DNA of 64,000 bases from CAXMST01 sp963793415 (GCA_963793415.1 CAWCAC010000002.1:1612001-1676000); one strand, 5' to 3'; positions 7,690-16,327 are shown, counted from the stretch's first letter. The notes: generated by a model from the sequence alone, not told the origin. Numbers and translations: made by a program.

Positions 7690-8657
7690 CCCTGTGGCGC
7701 TCCTTCGGTGGGGGCGGCTGAGTCGGAGCCGGCGGCGCCCTCGGCCGCGGCGCCGGCCTCCTCGGCTGCCGCGGCGTCACCGGCGGCCGGCTCGCCCTCG
7801 AGCTGGACGGCGAGCGTGTCGCCCTCCGCCACGCGTTCCGCGATCGCTTCCTGGGCGTCCTGGATGTCAGCAGCCTGCTGCTCGAGCCAGGCCTCGTACT
7901 CAGTCGGCTCGAGCACTGTCACCTGAGCGCGCATCTGCGCATAGGCGGGGCCGGAGAAAGCGGTGGACTGGCCCTCGAAGACGCCGGTCTCGTCGGCCTT
8001 GAACCAGGTCTGGTTGCTCTGGCCGGGGACCGCGTCGAACATGCCGCCGAGCGCGGGGACCCACCAGCGGTGGAGCACGTCGGTCGACTCGACGTCGAGG
8101 ATCACCTCGGTGTCGACGGGGACGACCAGGTCGTAGTAGCTGAAGGTCCCGTCCGGGTATTCGTAGCGCCACATCCACTGCTGGCCGGAGACGTTGATCT
8201 CGAGCGGCTGGCTGTCGGCCGGCAGGTCGAGGTCCTTCTGGGCGGTGGTGAGGCCGTCGGCGCCGGTCGGGTCGACCTCGCGGGCGGACTCGGTGACGAC
8301 GATGCCGAAGATGAAGACGACGAGGGCGAGGGCGCCGATCGCGACTCCGATCCGCCTCTGGGCGGCGTTGGTGCCGCGGGTCCGGCGGACGGCTGCCTCG
8401 CCGGCCTCGACCTCGGTCCGTCGTCCACGGCCGCGAGCGGCCGCGATCAGGCCGACGATCGCGGCGAGGCCGAGCAGCGTCGTCAGCACGACCATCACGA
8501 TGTAGGCGAGCTGCGAGTCCTCGGCGTTCGGGGAGGCAGGTGACTCGGGCATCAGCGCCGCGAATGCCGCCGAGGGCATCAGGGCAAGGGCAAACGTCGC
8601 CGCGGCGGCGCTTGCAAGAGCGAGAGTTCGACGAGAGCCCTTCAAGGCGGGCGCCAT
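7686..8657 (-). CDS. ctaC: Cytochrome oxidase subunit II homologue lacking CuA ligands
   Basis: 323 residues: a signal peptide (about 1-33), two transmembrane helices (about 48-75 and 102-122), a cupredoxin domain, and an Ala/Glu-rich tail. GQQWMWRYEYPDG and DVLHRWWVPALGG are family hallmarks. The CuA motif GQCSELCGxxHAxM is replaced by GQSTAFSGPAYAQM: both cysteines are Ser (231, 235), the bridging Glu is Ala233 and the second His is Tyr239. His196 and Met242 remain. A CuA centre is therefore not expected. The ATG at 8657 is chosen because it begins the signal peptide. Confidence 0.9.
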   Translation of the reverse strand: MAPALKGSRRTLALASAAAATFALALMPSAAFAALMPESPASPNAEDSQLAYIVMVVLTTLLGLAAIVGLIAAARGRGRRTEVEAGEAAVRRTRGTNAAQRRIGVAIGALALVVFIFGIVVTESAREVDPTGADGLTTAQKDLDLPADSQPLEINVSGQQWMWRYEYPDGTFSYYDLVVPVDTEVILDVESTDVLHRWWVPALGGMFDAVPGQSNQTWFKADETGVFEGQSTAFSGPAYAQMRAQVTVLEPTEYEAWLEQQAADIQDAQEAIAERVAEGDTLAVQLEGEPAAGDAAAAEEAGAAAEGAAGSDSAAPTEGAPQG

Positions 8658-8747
8658 TCTATGCGCCTGCAGCGGCAGATGTGCGCACGTCCGGCGAGGT
8701 CGCTTGCGAGCGCGGTCGGGAAGCCCGGTCCGGGGCGACGCCGGATC

Positions 8748-8753
8748 TATACT
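8748..8753 (+). promoter_or_regulatory. -10 element TATACT, PAP2 gene
   Basis: TATACT lies 9 nt before the in-frame TTG at 8763. It supports a leaderless transcript starting at that codon rather than the upstream ATG at 8661, which would abut the divergent ctaC start. Confidence 0.55.
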
Positions 8754-8762
8754 CGCCGCGCC

Positions 8763-9722
8763 TTGAGACCGGCTTCGCTGCAGCGCAAACGGACTTCGGC
8801 CGGCCTTCGGGTTGGCGTGCGCGCCGCCGGTGTGGCGATGATCGCGGCCTCGGTGGCGATCCCGTTGCTGCGCAAGCGCTTGCGCGTGCCGGCGCCGGTC
8901 ACGGTTGCGGCCGCGGCGGCGGGGCCGGTGGGGACGGCGGTGCTCTTCCCGCGGACGAAGACGCGCGACGCGGCCCTCTTCCTGCAGCAGATGTGGGCGT
9001 TCACGATGGTCCACGAGATCCCCTACGACGATCCGGAGGCACTGCGGCGGCGACTCAAGGTCCGCTACCCGATCGTCGTCGACCGGATCATCGGCGGCGG
9101 CAAGCTGCCCAACGCGCGCCTGCAGAAGTGGTTCGCGCGGGAGGACGGCCCGACCCACTTCGATCGCTTCCTCTCGTTCGCGCACTGGGCCTGGTTCCTC
9201 GAGCCGCACGCGTCGCTGCTCTTCATCCTCACCCGCGACAACCCGAAGTTCGCGCGGGCCGCGCGGCAGATGGCGGCCGCCTACGACCTCGGCTGCGTCG
9301 GCTACTTCGCGGTTCCTACGGCGCCCCCGTGGTGGGCGGCCGAGAACGGCTACACCGGTGACGAGAAGGTCGCGCGGTTGATGGAGAGAGTCGGCCAGGA
9401 TGTCTGGGGCCCGGTCTGGCCCCACCTCTACAAGGCGGCCGGGGGCAACCCGTGGGCGGCGATGCCCTCGCTCCACTTCGGCGCCTCGGTGCTTGCCGCG
9501 ATCCTGCTCTCGGAGTCGAGCCGGACCGCGGGGGCGGTGGGCTGGGCCTATGCCGGGGTGCTCGGCGTCGCGCTCGTCCACCTCGGAGAGCACTACGTGC
9601 TCGACCTGCTCGCCGGCCTCGCTCTGGTCGGGATCGTCCGCAAGGGCGAGCCGCTCGTCGAGCCCTTCGCCCTGGCGCTCAGCGACGGCATCCAGCGGCT
9701 CGAGCGCGTCGCCAACGCCTGA
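8763..9722 (+). CDS. PAP2-family membrane phosphatase
   Basis: 319 residues from the TTG start. The PAP2 signature appears as AAMPSLHFGAS (near residue 245) and HLGEHYVLDLLAGLALVG (near 275), giving the Ser-x-x-His and His-x-x-x-x-x-Asp catalytic residues. Several hydrophobic helices surround them. This is the layout of the inositol-phosphorylceramide-synthase/DUF-PAP2 branch, which acts on lipid phosphates or transfers phospho-head groups at the outer membrane face. The frame is open up to an ATG at 8661, but a -10 element lies between the two candidate starts. The gene is divergent from ctaC. Confidence 0.85.
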   Translation: MRPASLQRKRTSAGLRVGVRAAGVAMIAASVAIPLLRKRLRVPAPVTVAAAAAGPVGTAVLFPRTKTRDAALFLQQMWAFTMVHEIPYDDPEALRRRLKVRYPIVVDRIIGGGKLPNARLQKWFAREDGPTHFDRFLSFAHWAWFLEPHASLLFILTRDNPKFARAARQMAAAYDLGCVGYFAVPTAPPWWAAENGYTGDEKVARLMERVGQDVWGPVWPHLYKAAGGNPWAAMPSLHFGASVLAAILLSESSRTAGAVGWAYAGVLGVALVHLGEHYVLDLLAGLALVGIVRKGEPLVEPFALALSDGIQRLERVANA

Positions 9723-9819
9723 GCGGCCGCTGCTCGGCCGGAACCTCCGGCTATCTGCCCGCCGGACCGGCCACACCCGTCGTTACTCTGCCCTCGATGC
9801 GGATGCTGGGAGGTACCGA

Positions 9820-11004
9820 TTGAGCTCCGCCTCGTCTGAGAGCCAGACGGATCCAATCGAGCCGGACGAGCCGCAGATGCCGGCCGATCCGGACGCCGAG
9901 GAGGAAGAGGGCTACGGCGACGAGCCGTCCTTCTTCGACGACCCCGGGCAGCTGCTCAAGACCGGCGTCATCGTGCTCGTTCTCGTCGCCGCGATCTACA
10001 TCGCGGTTCCGAAGATCGCCGGCCTCGACGACGCGATCGAGCAACTCGGCCAGGCGAGCCGCTGGTGGATCGGCGTCGCGGTGTTGGCGACGATCGCCTC
10101 CTTCGGCGCCTACGTCGCCCTCTTCCGCGGAGTCGTCGGTCACAAGACCGTGCGGCTCGACTGGCGCGAGAGCTACCAGATCACGATGGCCGGGCTGGCT
10201 GCGACGAGGCTGTTCAGCGCCGGCGGCGCCGGCGGCATCCTGCTCACCTACTGGGCCCTGCTCAAGGCCGGGATGCGGCGGGCCGAGTCGGCGGAGCGGA
10301 TGGTCGCCTTCCTCGTGATCCTCTATGCGGTCTACGTCGCGGCGGTGATCATCTTCGGCATCCTGCTCCGCGTCGGCGTGCTGCCCGGCGACGGGCCCGT
10401 CTCGGTCACGATCGTGCCGGCGGCGATCGCGGGTGTCGTCGCGCTCGCCGTCGTGCTGATCGCGAAGGTGCCCGGGGACCTGCAGCGCCGGCTCGATAGC
10501 AAGACCGGCGACGGCCGGGTGGCACGGCTGATGACGAAGCTCGCGGCGCTGCCGGCGACGCTCGCCGTCGGCATCCGCACGGCCTGGGAATACGCTCGCC
10601 ACCCGCGCCGCGGCTGGGTCGCGATCTTCGGCGCCGCCGGCTTCTGGGCGGCGAACATCATGATCCTCTGGTCGAGCTTCAAGTCGCTCGGCGTCGCGGT
10701 CCCGCTCGGCGAGATCGTCGTCGGCTTCTTCGTCGGCATGGTCGCCAACCTGGCGCCGGCGCCGGCTGGGGTCGGCGCCGTCGACGGCGGCCTGATCGGC
10801 GTCTTCGCGATCTTCGGCTATCCGCTCGAGACGGTGATCGCCGCCGTCCTCATCTACAGGCTGCTTGCCTTCTACCTGCCGGTGCCGCCGGGTATCGTCG
10901 CTTTCTTCCAGCTGCGACGCACCGTTGCCCGCTGGGAGGCCGAGCGCGCTGGAAAGGCACCGGGGAGGCCTCCGACCGAGCGCGTCGAGGCAACCACAGG
11001 CTAG
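9820..11004 (+). CDS. UPF0104 / lysylphosphatidylglycerol synthase TM-domain protein
   Basis: 394 residues with an acidic N-terminus and about eight transmembrane helices. The family signatures are TRLFSAGGAGGILLTYWAL and GFFVGMVANLAPAPAGVGAVDGGLIG. Such proteins (YbhN/AglD type) resemble the flippase half of MprF and are linked to lipid or lipid-linked sugar handling; no aminoacyl-transfer domain is fused. The TTG at 9820 is chosen because GGGAGG lies 6 nt upstream, although the frame is open further back. It follows the PAP2 gene on the same strand, so a common lipid role is plausible. Confidence 0.85.
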   Translation: MSSASSESQTDPIEPDEPQMPADPDAEEEEGYGDEPSFFDDPGQLLKTGVIVLVLVAAIYIAVPKIAGLDDAIEQLGQASRWWIGVAVLATIASFGAYVALFRGVVGHKTVRLDWRESYQITMAGLAATRLFSAGGAGGILLTYWALLKAGMRRAESAERMVAFLVILYAVYVAAVIIFGILLRVGVLPGDGPVSVTIVPAAIAGVVALAVVLIAKVPGDLQRRLDSKTGDGRVARLMTKLAALPATLAVGIRTAWEYARHPRRGWVAIFGAAGFWAANIMILWSSFKSLGVAVPLGEIVVGFFVGMVANLAPAPAGVGAVDGGLIGVFAIFGYPLETVIAAVLIYRLLAFYLPVPPGIVAFFQLRRTVARWEAERAGKAPGRPPTERVEATTG

Positions 11005-11046
11005 TCCCGCGGCTCGAGGCCGGGCGCTTTGCACAACATCACTTCA

Positions 11047-11057
11047 TAAAGTAAAGT
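11047..11057 (+). promoter_or_regulatory. AT-rich promoter region with overlapping TAAAGT boxes
   Basis: Two overlapping TAAAGT hexamers sit in an unusually AT-rich stretch (about 11036-11062) upstream of the thioredoxin-reductase-like gene. Unlike many neighbours, this transcript would carry a leader with a ribosome site (ACGAGGAAA) before the ATG. Confidence 0.45.
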
Positions 11058-11094
11058 ATTAGACCGAACCTGCGATTGGAACGAGGAAACCACC

Positions 11095-12102
11095 ATGAGC
11101 GACCAGAACAAGCTCGAAAACCTGATCATCATCGGTGGGGCCTGCGCCGGATACACGGCCGCCACCTACGCCTCGCGCGCCAACCTCGATCCGCTCGTGA
11201 TCGAGGGCTTCCAGTGGGGCGGCCAGCTTCAGAACACGACCGAGGTCGAGAACTACCCCGGCTTTCCCGAGGGGATCATGGGGCCGGAGCTGATGATGAG
11301 CTTCCGCGCCCAGGCCGAGCGTTTCGGCACCCGCTTCATCACCGATGACGCGACCAGGGTCGAGCTCAGCGACGGCGGTGTCCAGCGCGTCTGGGTCGGC
11401 GACGACGAGTACCGGGCCAAGGCCGTGATCCTGGCGATGGGCGCCCAGCCCCGCCGGATCGGGCTCCCGGGCGAGATCGAGCTCGGTGGCCGCGGCGTCT
11501 CGACCTGCGGCGTCTGCGACGGTGCTTTCTTCAAGGACCAGGACGTGATCGTGGTCGGCGGCGGCGACTCGGCGATGGAGGACGCGATGTTCGTTGCCAA
11601 GTACGCCCGCAAGCTGACGGTGGTCCACCGCCGCGACGAGTTCCGCGCCTCGAAGATCATGGTCGAGCGCGCTGCCGCGGTCCCGAACATCGAGTTCAAG
11701 ACCCCGTTCGCGCCGGAGGAGTTCGTCGCCGGCGACGGCGGCAAACTCGAGAAGGTCCGCCTGGTCAACACGGAGACGGGCGAGAAGGAGGAGATCGAGG
11801 CCGGCGGCGCCTTCGTCGCGATCGGCCACATCCCCGGCTCGCAGCTCGTCACCGGGCAGATCGACCTGCACGACAACGACTACGTCAAGACCCTCGAGCC
11901 CTCGACCAGGACGAACCTGGCCGGCGTATTCGCGGTCGGTGACCTCGTTGACTTCACCTACCGGCAGGCCGTCACCGCGGCCGGGTCGGGCTGCCGCGGC
12001 GCCCTTGACGCCGAGTGGTACCTGCGCGACACCCCTCCGACCGACGAGCAGGCCGAGGTCGGCGCCGAGAGCGCCGCCGAGGCCGCAATCGCCGACGTCT
12101 AA
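11095..12102 (+). CDS. trxB: Thioredoxin reductase-family flavoenzyme
   Basis: 335 residues with the full low-Mr thioredoxin reductase layout: FAD site at the N-terminus, the redox-active disulfide CGVCDG at about residues 138-143, the NADPH site VVGGGDSAMEDA, the 2'-phosphate-binding HRRDEFRA, and the C-terminal GVFAVGDLVDFTYRQAVTAAGSGC. The first dinucleotide motif reads GGACAGYTAA, so the second glycine of GxGxxG is Ala. It reduces thioredoxin or a related protein with NADPH. No thioredoxin gene is adjacent. A C-terminal Ala/Glu tail is added. Confidence 0.88.
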   Translation: MSDQNKLENLIIIGGACAGYTAATYASRANLDPLVIEGFQWGGQLQNTTEVENYPGFPEGIMGPELMMSFRAQAERFGTRFITDDATRVELSDGGVQRVWVGDDEYRAKAVILAMGAQPRRIGLPGEIELGGRGVSTCGVCDGAFFKDQDVIVVGGGDSAMEDAMFVAKYARKLTVVHRRDEFRASKIMVERAAAVPNIEFKTPFAPEEFVAGDGGKLEKVRLVNTETGEKEEIEAGGAFVAIGHIPGSQLVTGQIDLHDNDYVKTLEPSTRTNLAGVFAVGDLVDFTYRQAVTAAGSGCRGALDAEWYLRDTPPTDEQAEVGAESAAEAAIADV

Positions 12103-12617
12103 GCCGGCGGCGAGACCCGCCCGCGTGTGAGCGGAGTGGGGTGGGGCCGTCCGAGGGCAGGGGCGGCTGTGGCCATCCGAGGGTGGGCTTCGAGAGCTCA
12201 GGCCGGGTATTGGCAGTGAGGGTGAGGTGGAAAGGGCTGCCGGCCGCGCCGAGGCGGGGCCGGAGCGTCCTTTGTCACCTGGGGTGCGTGGGCGTCACGG
12301 TCTCGTAGCTGTTTCGAAAGACGCTTTCGCGAGGGATGCATTGACCGCGATATGTGTGGTCAATCGATATCTCGTCCCGGTCTCACCGGGAATCCACCCC
12401 GAAACGGCAACGAGACACGCGCGCCGTGTGACCAACCACAGACCGCACCCCTTCCCTCGATGCAATCTCATGCCGGTCTGAGCCCTGCAGCCACAAACCG
12501 AAACAACACGCGCCCTCGACCACGCCGAGACTCGCACCGCGCCGTCCGCGATGCCGCGCCCAATTCCACGGGCAGGCCGTACTGTCGTGACGGGTACGCG
12601 CGGCTAGCCTGAACCCG
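12103..12617. other. 515-bp intergenic region with inverted repeats
   Basis: No convincing gene on either strand. It holds a perfect 7-bp inverted repeat ATTGACC/GGTCAAT with an 11-nt spacer (12340-12364), an adjacent CGAAAG-ACG-CTTTCG palindrome near 12314-12328, and a TCCCGGT/ACCGGGA hairpin at 12375-12391. The half beyond about 12300 is less GC-rich than its surroundings. These could be operator sites or a small RNA; I recognised no RNase P, tmRNA or SRP RNA signature. Confidence 0.5.
12605..12610 (+). promoter_or_regulatory. -10 element TAGCCT, EamA gene
   Basis: TAGCCT ends 7 nt before the GTG start at 12618, with no ribosome site between; a leaderless transcript is predicted. Confidence 0.55.
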
Positions 12618-13565
12618 GTGAAGCAGCGGGACTGGACACTGCTTTTGATCCTGGCTGCGCTTTGGGGAGCGAGCTATCTGTTCATCAAGATCGGCCTGCG
12701 GGAGATGTCGCCGCCGGTGATCGCCTTTGGGCGGGTCGCCTTCGGGGCCCTGGTCCTCGCTCCGTTGGCATGGCGACGGGGTGCATTCGCCGGTATCGGT
12801 GCGGTCTGGCCGCTTCTGATCCTGGTCGCGCTCGTCCAGGTCGCGGGCCCGTTCCTGCTGATCGCCGAGGGTGAGGAGCACGTCGACTCGGCGCTGGCCG
12901 GGATCCTCGTCGCATCGGTGCCGATCTTCACCGCGCTGCTGGCGATCTTCTACGACCCGGAGGATCGCTCGGAGGGGCTCCGGGGCGTTGGCGTCGTCGT
13001 CGGGATCGTCGGCGTCGGGCTGCTCCTCGGGCTCGACCTCGAGGGCGGCGATGCGATCTGGGGCGGGCTGATGATCCTGCTCGCCAGCCTCGGATACGCG
13101 GTCGGCGCCCTGCTCGTCAAGAAGCGCCTCGGAGGGGTCCAGCCGCTGGGGATCGCCGCATCGGTCCTCGTCATCGCCGTCGTGCTCTCGGCTCCGGCCG
13201 CGATCGCCACGGCACCGGACTCGGTTCCAGGGCTGGGACCGCTGGCCGCCGTCGCCGGGCTCGGCATCCTCGGCACCGGCATCGCCTTCGCGATCTTCTA
13301 TGGGCTGATCGCCCGCGCCGGACCCTCGCGGACGTTCGTCGTCACCTACCTCGCGCCCGGCTTCGCGGTCGTCTACGGGGCGGTCTTCCTCGACGAGTCG
13401 ATCGCTGTGGCCACCGTTGCCGGTCTCGTTCTGATTCTCGCCGGCTCCTACCTGGCGGCCGAGGGGCGCCTGCCCGGGCGCCGGCGTCCGCAGGATCCGG
13501 AGGAGCTGCCCGACGCCGATCCGGTCGCCGGCGGGCTCGATCCCCGGCCTTTCAGCGACCCTTGA
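12618..13565 (+). CDS. EamA/DMT-family exporter
   Basis: 315 residues, ten predicted helices in two EamA repeats. Signatures include WGASYLFIKIGLREMSPPVIAFGRV in the first repeat, ALAGILVASVPIFTALLA, and FVVTYLAPGFAVVYGAVFLDE in the second. This is the RhaT/YdcZ-like drug-metabolite transporter family, usually exporting amino acids or metabolites; the substrate cannot be told. A basic/acidic cytosolic tail of about 30 residues is added. Its 3' end overlaps the converging enoyl-CoA hydratase gene by 14 bp. Confidence 0.9.
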   Translation: MKQRDWTLLLILAALWGASYLFIKIGLREMSPPVIAFGRVAFGALVLAPLAWRRGAFAGIGAVWPLLILVALVQVAGPFLLIAEGEEHVDSALAGILVASVPIFTALLAIFYDPEDRSEGLRGVGVVVGIVGVGLLLGLDLEGGDAIWGGLMILLASLGYAVGALLVKKRLGGVQPLGIAASVLVIAVVLSAPAAIATAPDSVPGLGPLAAVAGLGILGTGIAFAIFYGLIARAGPSRTFVVTYLAPGFAVVYGAVFLDESIAVATVAGLVLILAGSYLAAEGRLPGRRRPQDPEELPDADPVAGGLDPRPFSDP

Positions 13566-14322
13566 AGTCCGGCCGGCGCCCCTCGATCAGGGCCTCGGCG
13601 CCCTCGATCCGGTCCTCGGTCGCCATCGCCTCGGCCAGCAGCTTCCGCTCGGTCTCGAGCCCCTCGTCGAGGAGCTCGCGCTCGGCAGCGAGGATCGCCT
13701 GCTTGGCGAGCCGCGTTGCGACCGGCGCCCGCGTTGCGACTTCGTGCGCGAGGTCGAAGGCCCCGGTCCGCCAGTCGCTGCGGCGGGTGACGAGGTTGAC
13801 GAGACCCCAGTCGAAGGCTTGCTCGACGCTGAAGCGACGGCCCGTGAGGATCATCTCCATCGCCCGCTGCTTGCCGATCGCCCGCGTCAGTCGCTGGGTG
13901 GCGCCGCCGCCGGGGATCACGCCGACCGTGATCTCGGGTAGGCCGAACTGGGTCTGCTCGGCCGCGACGAGCATGTCGCAGGCGAGAGCGAGCTCGCAGC
14001 CGCTTCCCAGCGCCCAGCCCGAGGCGGCGGCGACGGTCGGTTTGCGGATCGCCGCCAGCCGCGGCCAGAACTCGGCCGCGGCGGCCTGCGCGGCCGCGGA
14101 GCGGGCCGGGTCGGCGAGCGTCCGCGGATCGGCGCCGGAGGCGAAGACGTCATCGCTGCCGGCGATCAGCAGGCAGTTCGCCGCGGGCTCGGCGTCGAGC
14201 TGCTCGAGTGCCGAGGCGAGGGCGGGCATCAGCTCGGGCCCGAGCGCGTTGCGCATCGCCGGGTCGTTGAGCGTGACCGCCCCGATCCCGTGCTCGACGG
14301 AGGTGAGGATCGCGTCGCTCAT
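13552..14322 (-). CDS. Enoyl-CoA hydratase/isomerase family protein
   Basis: 256 residues of the crotonase fold. The oxyanion-hole segments are SGADPRTLA and ASGWALGSGCELALACD, and the loop with the first catalytic Glu is PEITVGVIPGGGATQRL. It hydrates enoyl-CoA in beta-oxidation or acts on a branched-chain intermediate. It is the third gene of a minus-strand operon with an acyl-CoA dehydrogenase (3-bp gap) and a class IV aminotransferase, consistent with amino-acid-derived acyl-CoA breakdown. Confidence 0.9.
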   Translation of the reverse strand: MSDAILTSVEHGIGAVTLNDPAMRNALGPELMPALASALEQLDAEPAANCLLIAGSDDVFASGADPRTLADPARSAAAQAAAAEFWPRLAAIRKPTVAAASGWALGSGCELALACDMLVAAEQTQFGLPEITVGVIPGGGATQRLTRAIGKQRAMEMILTGRRFSVEQAFDWGLVNLVTRRSDWRTGAFDLAHEVATRAPVATRLAKQAILAAERELLDEGLETERKLLAEAMATEDRIEGAEALIEGRRPDFKGR

Positions 14323-14325
14323 CGC

Positions 14326-15504
14326 TCAGCGAGCCTCTTCCGGCGCGAACGGGAGGATCGCGTCGACGCCGGTCGCGGCGCGGCCGATGATCAGTTTCTG
14401 GATCTGCGAGGTCCCCTCGTAGAGGCGGGTGACGCGGGCGTCGCGCAGGTACCGCTCCACTGGGTGGTCGTCTACGTAGCCGGCGCCGCCATGGACCTGG
14501 ATCGCGGCGTCGGCGCACTCGCTGGCCGACTCGGTCGCGAACAGCTTCGCGATCGAGGTCTCGGTCGTGTTCGGCTTGCCCGCGTCCTTCATCATCCCAG
14601 CCCGGAAGACGAGCATTCGCGCCGCATCCCGCTTGACGATCATCTCCGCGATCATCGCCTGCACGAGCTGGAAGCGGGCCAGCGGGACGCCGAACTGCTG
14701 CCGCTCCTTCGCATAGGCGACTGAAGCGTCGACGCAGCCGGTGCAGATCCCGACGCAGCCGGCGGCGACCGAGTAACGGCCGTTGTCGAGCGCCGACATC
14801 GCGATCTTGAAGCCCTCGCCGGGCTCGCCCATCAGCGCCTCGTCGCCGACCTCGACGTCGTCGAGTGCGAGCGAGGCAGTGTCGGAGGAGCGCAGTCCGA
14901 GCTTGCCGTGGATCTCCTGGGATGAGAAGCCCGGGGTATCGGTGGGGACGAGGAAGCAGGCGAGGCCGCGGTGCTTGGCCTCGGGGTCGGCCTGGGCGAA
15001 GACGAGCGCCACCTCGGCATGGTTGCCGAGCGAGATCCACATCTTCTGGCCGTTGATGCGCCAGCCGGAGTCAGTGCGCTCGGCCCGGGTCCGGAGGTTG
15101 GCCGCGTCTGAGCCGGTGTCGGGCTCGGTCAGGCCAAAGCAGCCGAACGACTCGCCCGCGCAGAGCTTCGGCAGCCAACGGCGCTTCTGCTCCTCCGACC
15201 CCCAGCGCTCGATCGAGCCGGCGACGAGCGAGGTCTGGACCGAGACGACCGTGCGGGCGGCGCTCGAGGCACGCTCGATCTGCTCGAGCACGAGCGCGTA
15301 GGAGACGTAGTCGAGGCCGCGGCCGCCGTACTGCTCGGCCGCGGTCGCGCCGAGGTAGCCGATCTCGCCGAGCTTGCGGGCGAGCTCGAGGTCGAAGCGG
15401 CCGGCGCGATCGAACTCGCGCACGCGCGGCGCGATCCACTCGTCCGCGAACTCGCGGGCGGTCTCGGAGATCAGCCGCTGCTCGTCGCTGAGCTCGAGGT
15501 CCAT
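14326..15504 (-). CDS. Acyl-CoA dehydrogenase
   Basis: 392 residues, the usual family length. It has FAD/substrate motifs CFGLTEPDTGSDAANLRT and KMWISLGNHAEVALVFA, QFGVPLARFQLVQAMIAEM, and the C-terminal catalytic base in VTRLYEGTSQIQKLIIGR (Glu of YEGTSQI, as in short/branched-chain enzymes). It oxidises acyl-CoA to enoyl-CoA, passing electrons to ETF. The product is a substrate type for the hydratase encoded 3 bp downstream. Confidence 0.93.
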   Translation of the reverse strand: MDLELSDEQRLISETAREFADEWIAPRVREFDRAGRFDLELARKLGEIGYLGATAAEQYGGRGLDYVSYALVLEQIERASSAARTVVSVQTSLVAGSIERWGSEEQKRRWLPKLCAGESFGCFGLTEPDTGSDAANLRTRAERTDSGWRINGQKMWISLGNHAEVALVFAQADPEAKHRGLACFLVPTDTPGFSSQEIHGKLGLRSSDTASLALDDVEVGDEALMGEPGEGFKIAMSALDNGRYSVAAGCVGICTGCVDASVAYAKERQQFGVPLARFQLVQAMIAEMIVKRDAARMLVFRAGMMKDAGKPNTTETSIAKLFATESASECADAAIQVHGGAGYVDDHPVERYLRDARVTRLYEGTSQIQKLIIGRAATGVDAILPFAPEEAR

Positions 15505-15516
15505 CGGCGTTCCGGC

Positions 15517-16320
15517 CTAGACCCCGGCCGCGCGCTCGAGCTCGACCGCGGTCGCGAGCGCGTCTGCGGCGGCGATCGCGAAGGCGCCGCCGCGCGGCTC
15601 GGGCAGGGCGACGCCGTCGATCGACGCGATCGGCTGGACCTCGCGCGTGGTCGAGGCGAGGAACGCCTCGCTGGCGCCGCGCAGCTCGTCGGCGTCGTAG
15701 CGGCCCTCCTCGGGCGCGAGTGCCTCGACCAGGACCCGGCGGGTGATCGAGTCGAGGATGCCCGTCTCCAGCTCGGGAGTGCGGAGGGCGCCGTCGGCTC
15801 CGGCCCAGAGGACGGACGAGGTCGGCGCCTCCAGGACGATGCCGTCGCGGTCGATGTAGACGGCCTCGTCGGCGCCCTTCGAGCGGGCGACGCGGGTCGC
15901 GTGCATGTTCGCCGCGTAAGAGATCGACTTGACTCCGGCGAGGATCTCGCTCGGGCTCAGTTGCACGAGCGCGACATCGACCTCGGCGTCCCACACGGGC
16001 AGCTGCTCGGCGATCAGGATCCTGCGGCCGCCACGGGTGACGACGATTCGCAGCATCGATTCGGACGGGCCGTCGAGGCTCTCGAGCAGGCCCGCGATCT
16101 CCTCGCGCAGCGCCTCGAGATCGAAGTCGAGGTGGATCGCCGCAGCGGAGACGCCGAGCCGCTCCAGGTGCTCGCCGAGCCGGAAGGGATGGCTGCCGTA
16201 GAGCTTGATCGCCTCGAAGGCGCCGTCGCCGCGGAGCAGCCCGTCGTCGAGGACGGAGATCGTCGCCTCGCCCGGGGCGAGGATCTCCCCATCGATGCTG
16301 ATCGTGATCGCCTCAGCCAC
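15517..16320 (-). CDS. Class IV aminotransferase (IlvE/PabC-like)
   Basis: 267 residues from the GTG at 16320. PLP fold-type IV signatures are ISVLDDGLLRGDGAFEAIKLY, KSISYAANMHATRVARSKGADEAVY and the cofactor Glu in IVLEAPTSSVLW. Family members include branched-chain aminotransferase, D-amino-acid aminotransferase and aminodeoxychorismate lyase; sequence alone does not separate them. Operon context (12 bp before an acyl-CoA dehydrogenase) favours branched-chain amino-acid catabolism. The GTG start is supported by TAGCTT 7 nt upstream. Confidence 0.85.
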   Translation of the reverse strand: MAEAITISIDGEILAPGEATISVLDDGLLRGDGAFEAIKLYGSHPFRLGEHLERLGVSAAAIHLDFDLEALREEIAGLLESLDGPSESMLRIVVTRGGRRILIAEQLPVWDAEVDVALVQLSPSEILAGVKSISYAANMHATRVARSKGADEAVYIDRDGIVLEAPTSSVLWAGADGALRTPELETGILDSITRRVLVEALAPEEGRYDADELRGASEAFLASTTREVQPIASIDGVALPEPRGGAFAIAAADALATAVELERAAGV

Positions 16321-16327
16321 GACCCGC

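Noticed and set aside
5791..8657. Possibility that the ligand-less ctaC/ctaD are pseudogenes or sequencing errors
   Set aside because: Both frames are open to full family length, the helices and non-ligand motifs are conserved, and the changes are many independent substitutions in two genes, not indels.
12227..12537. Small open frames on both strands in the 12.1-12.6 kb gap
   Set aside because: No ribosome site, no recognisable domain and mutually overlapping antisense frames; treated as noncoding.
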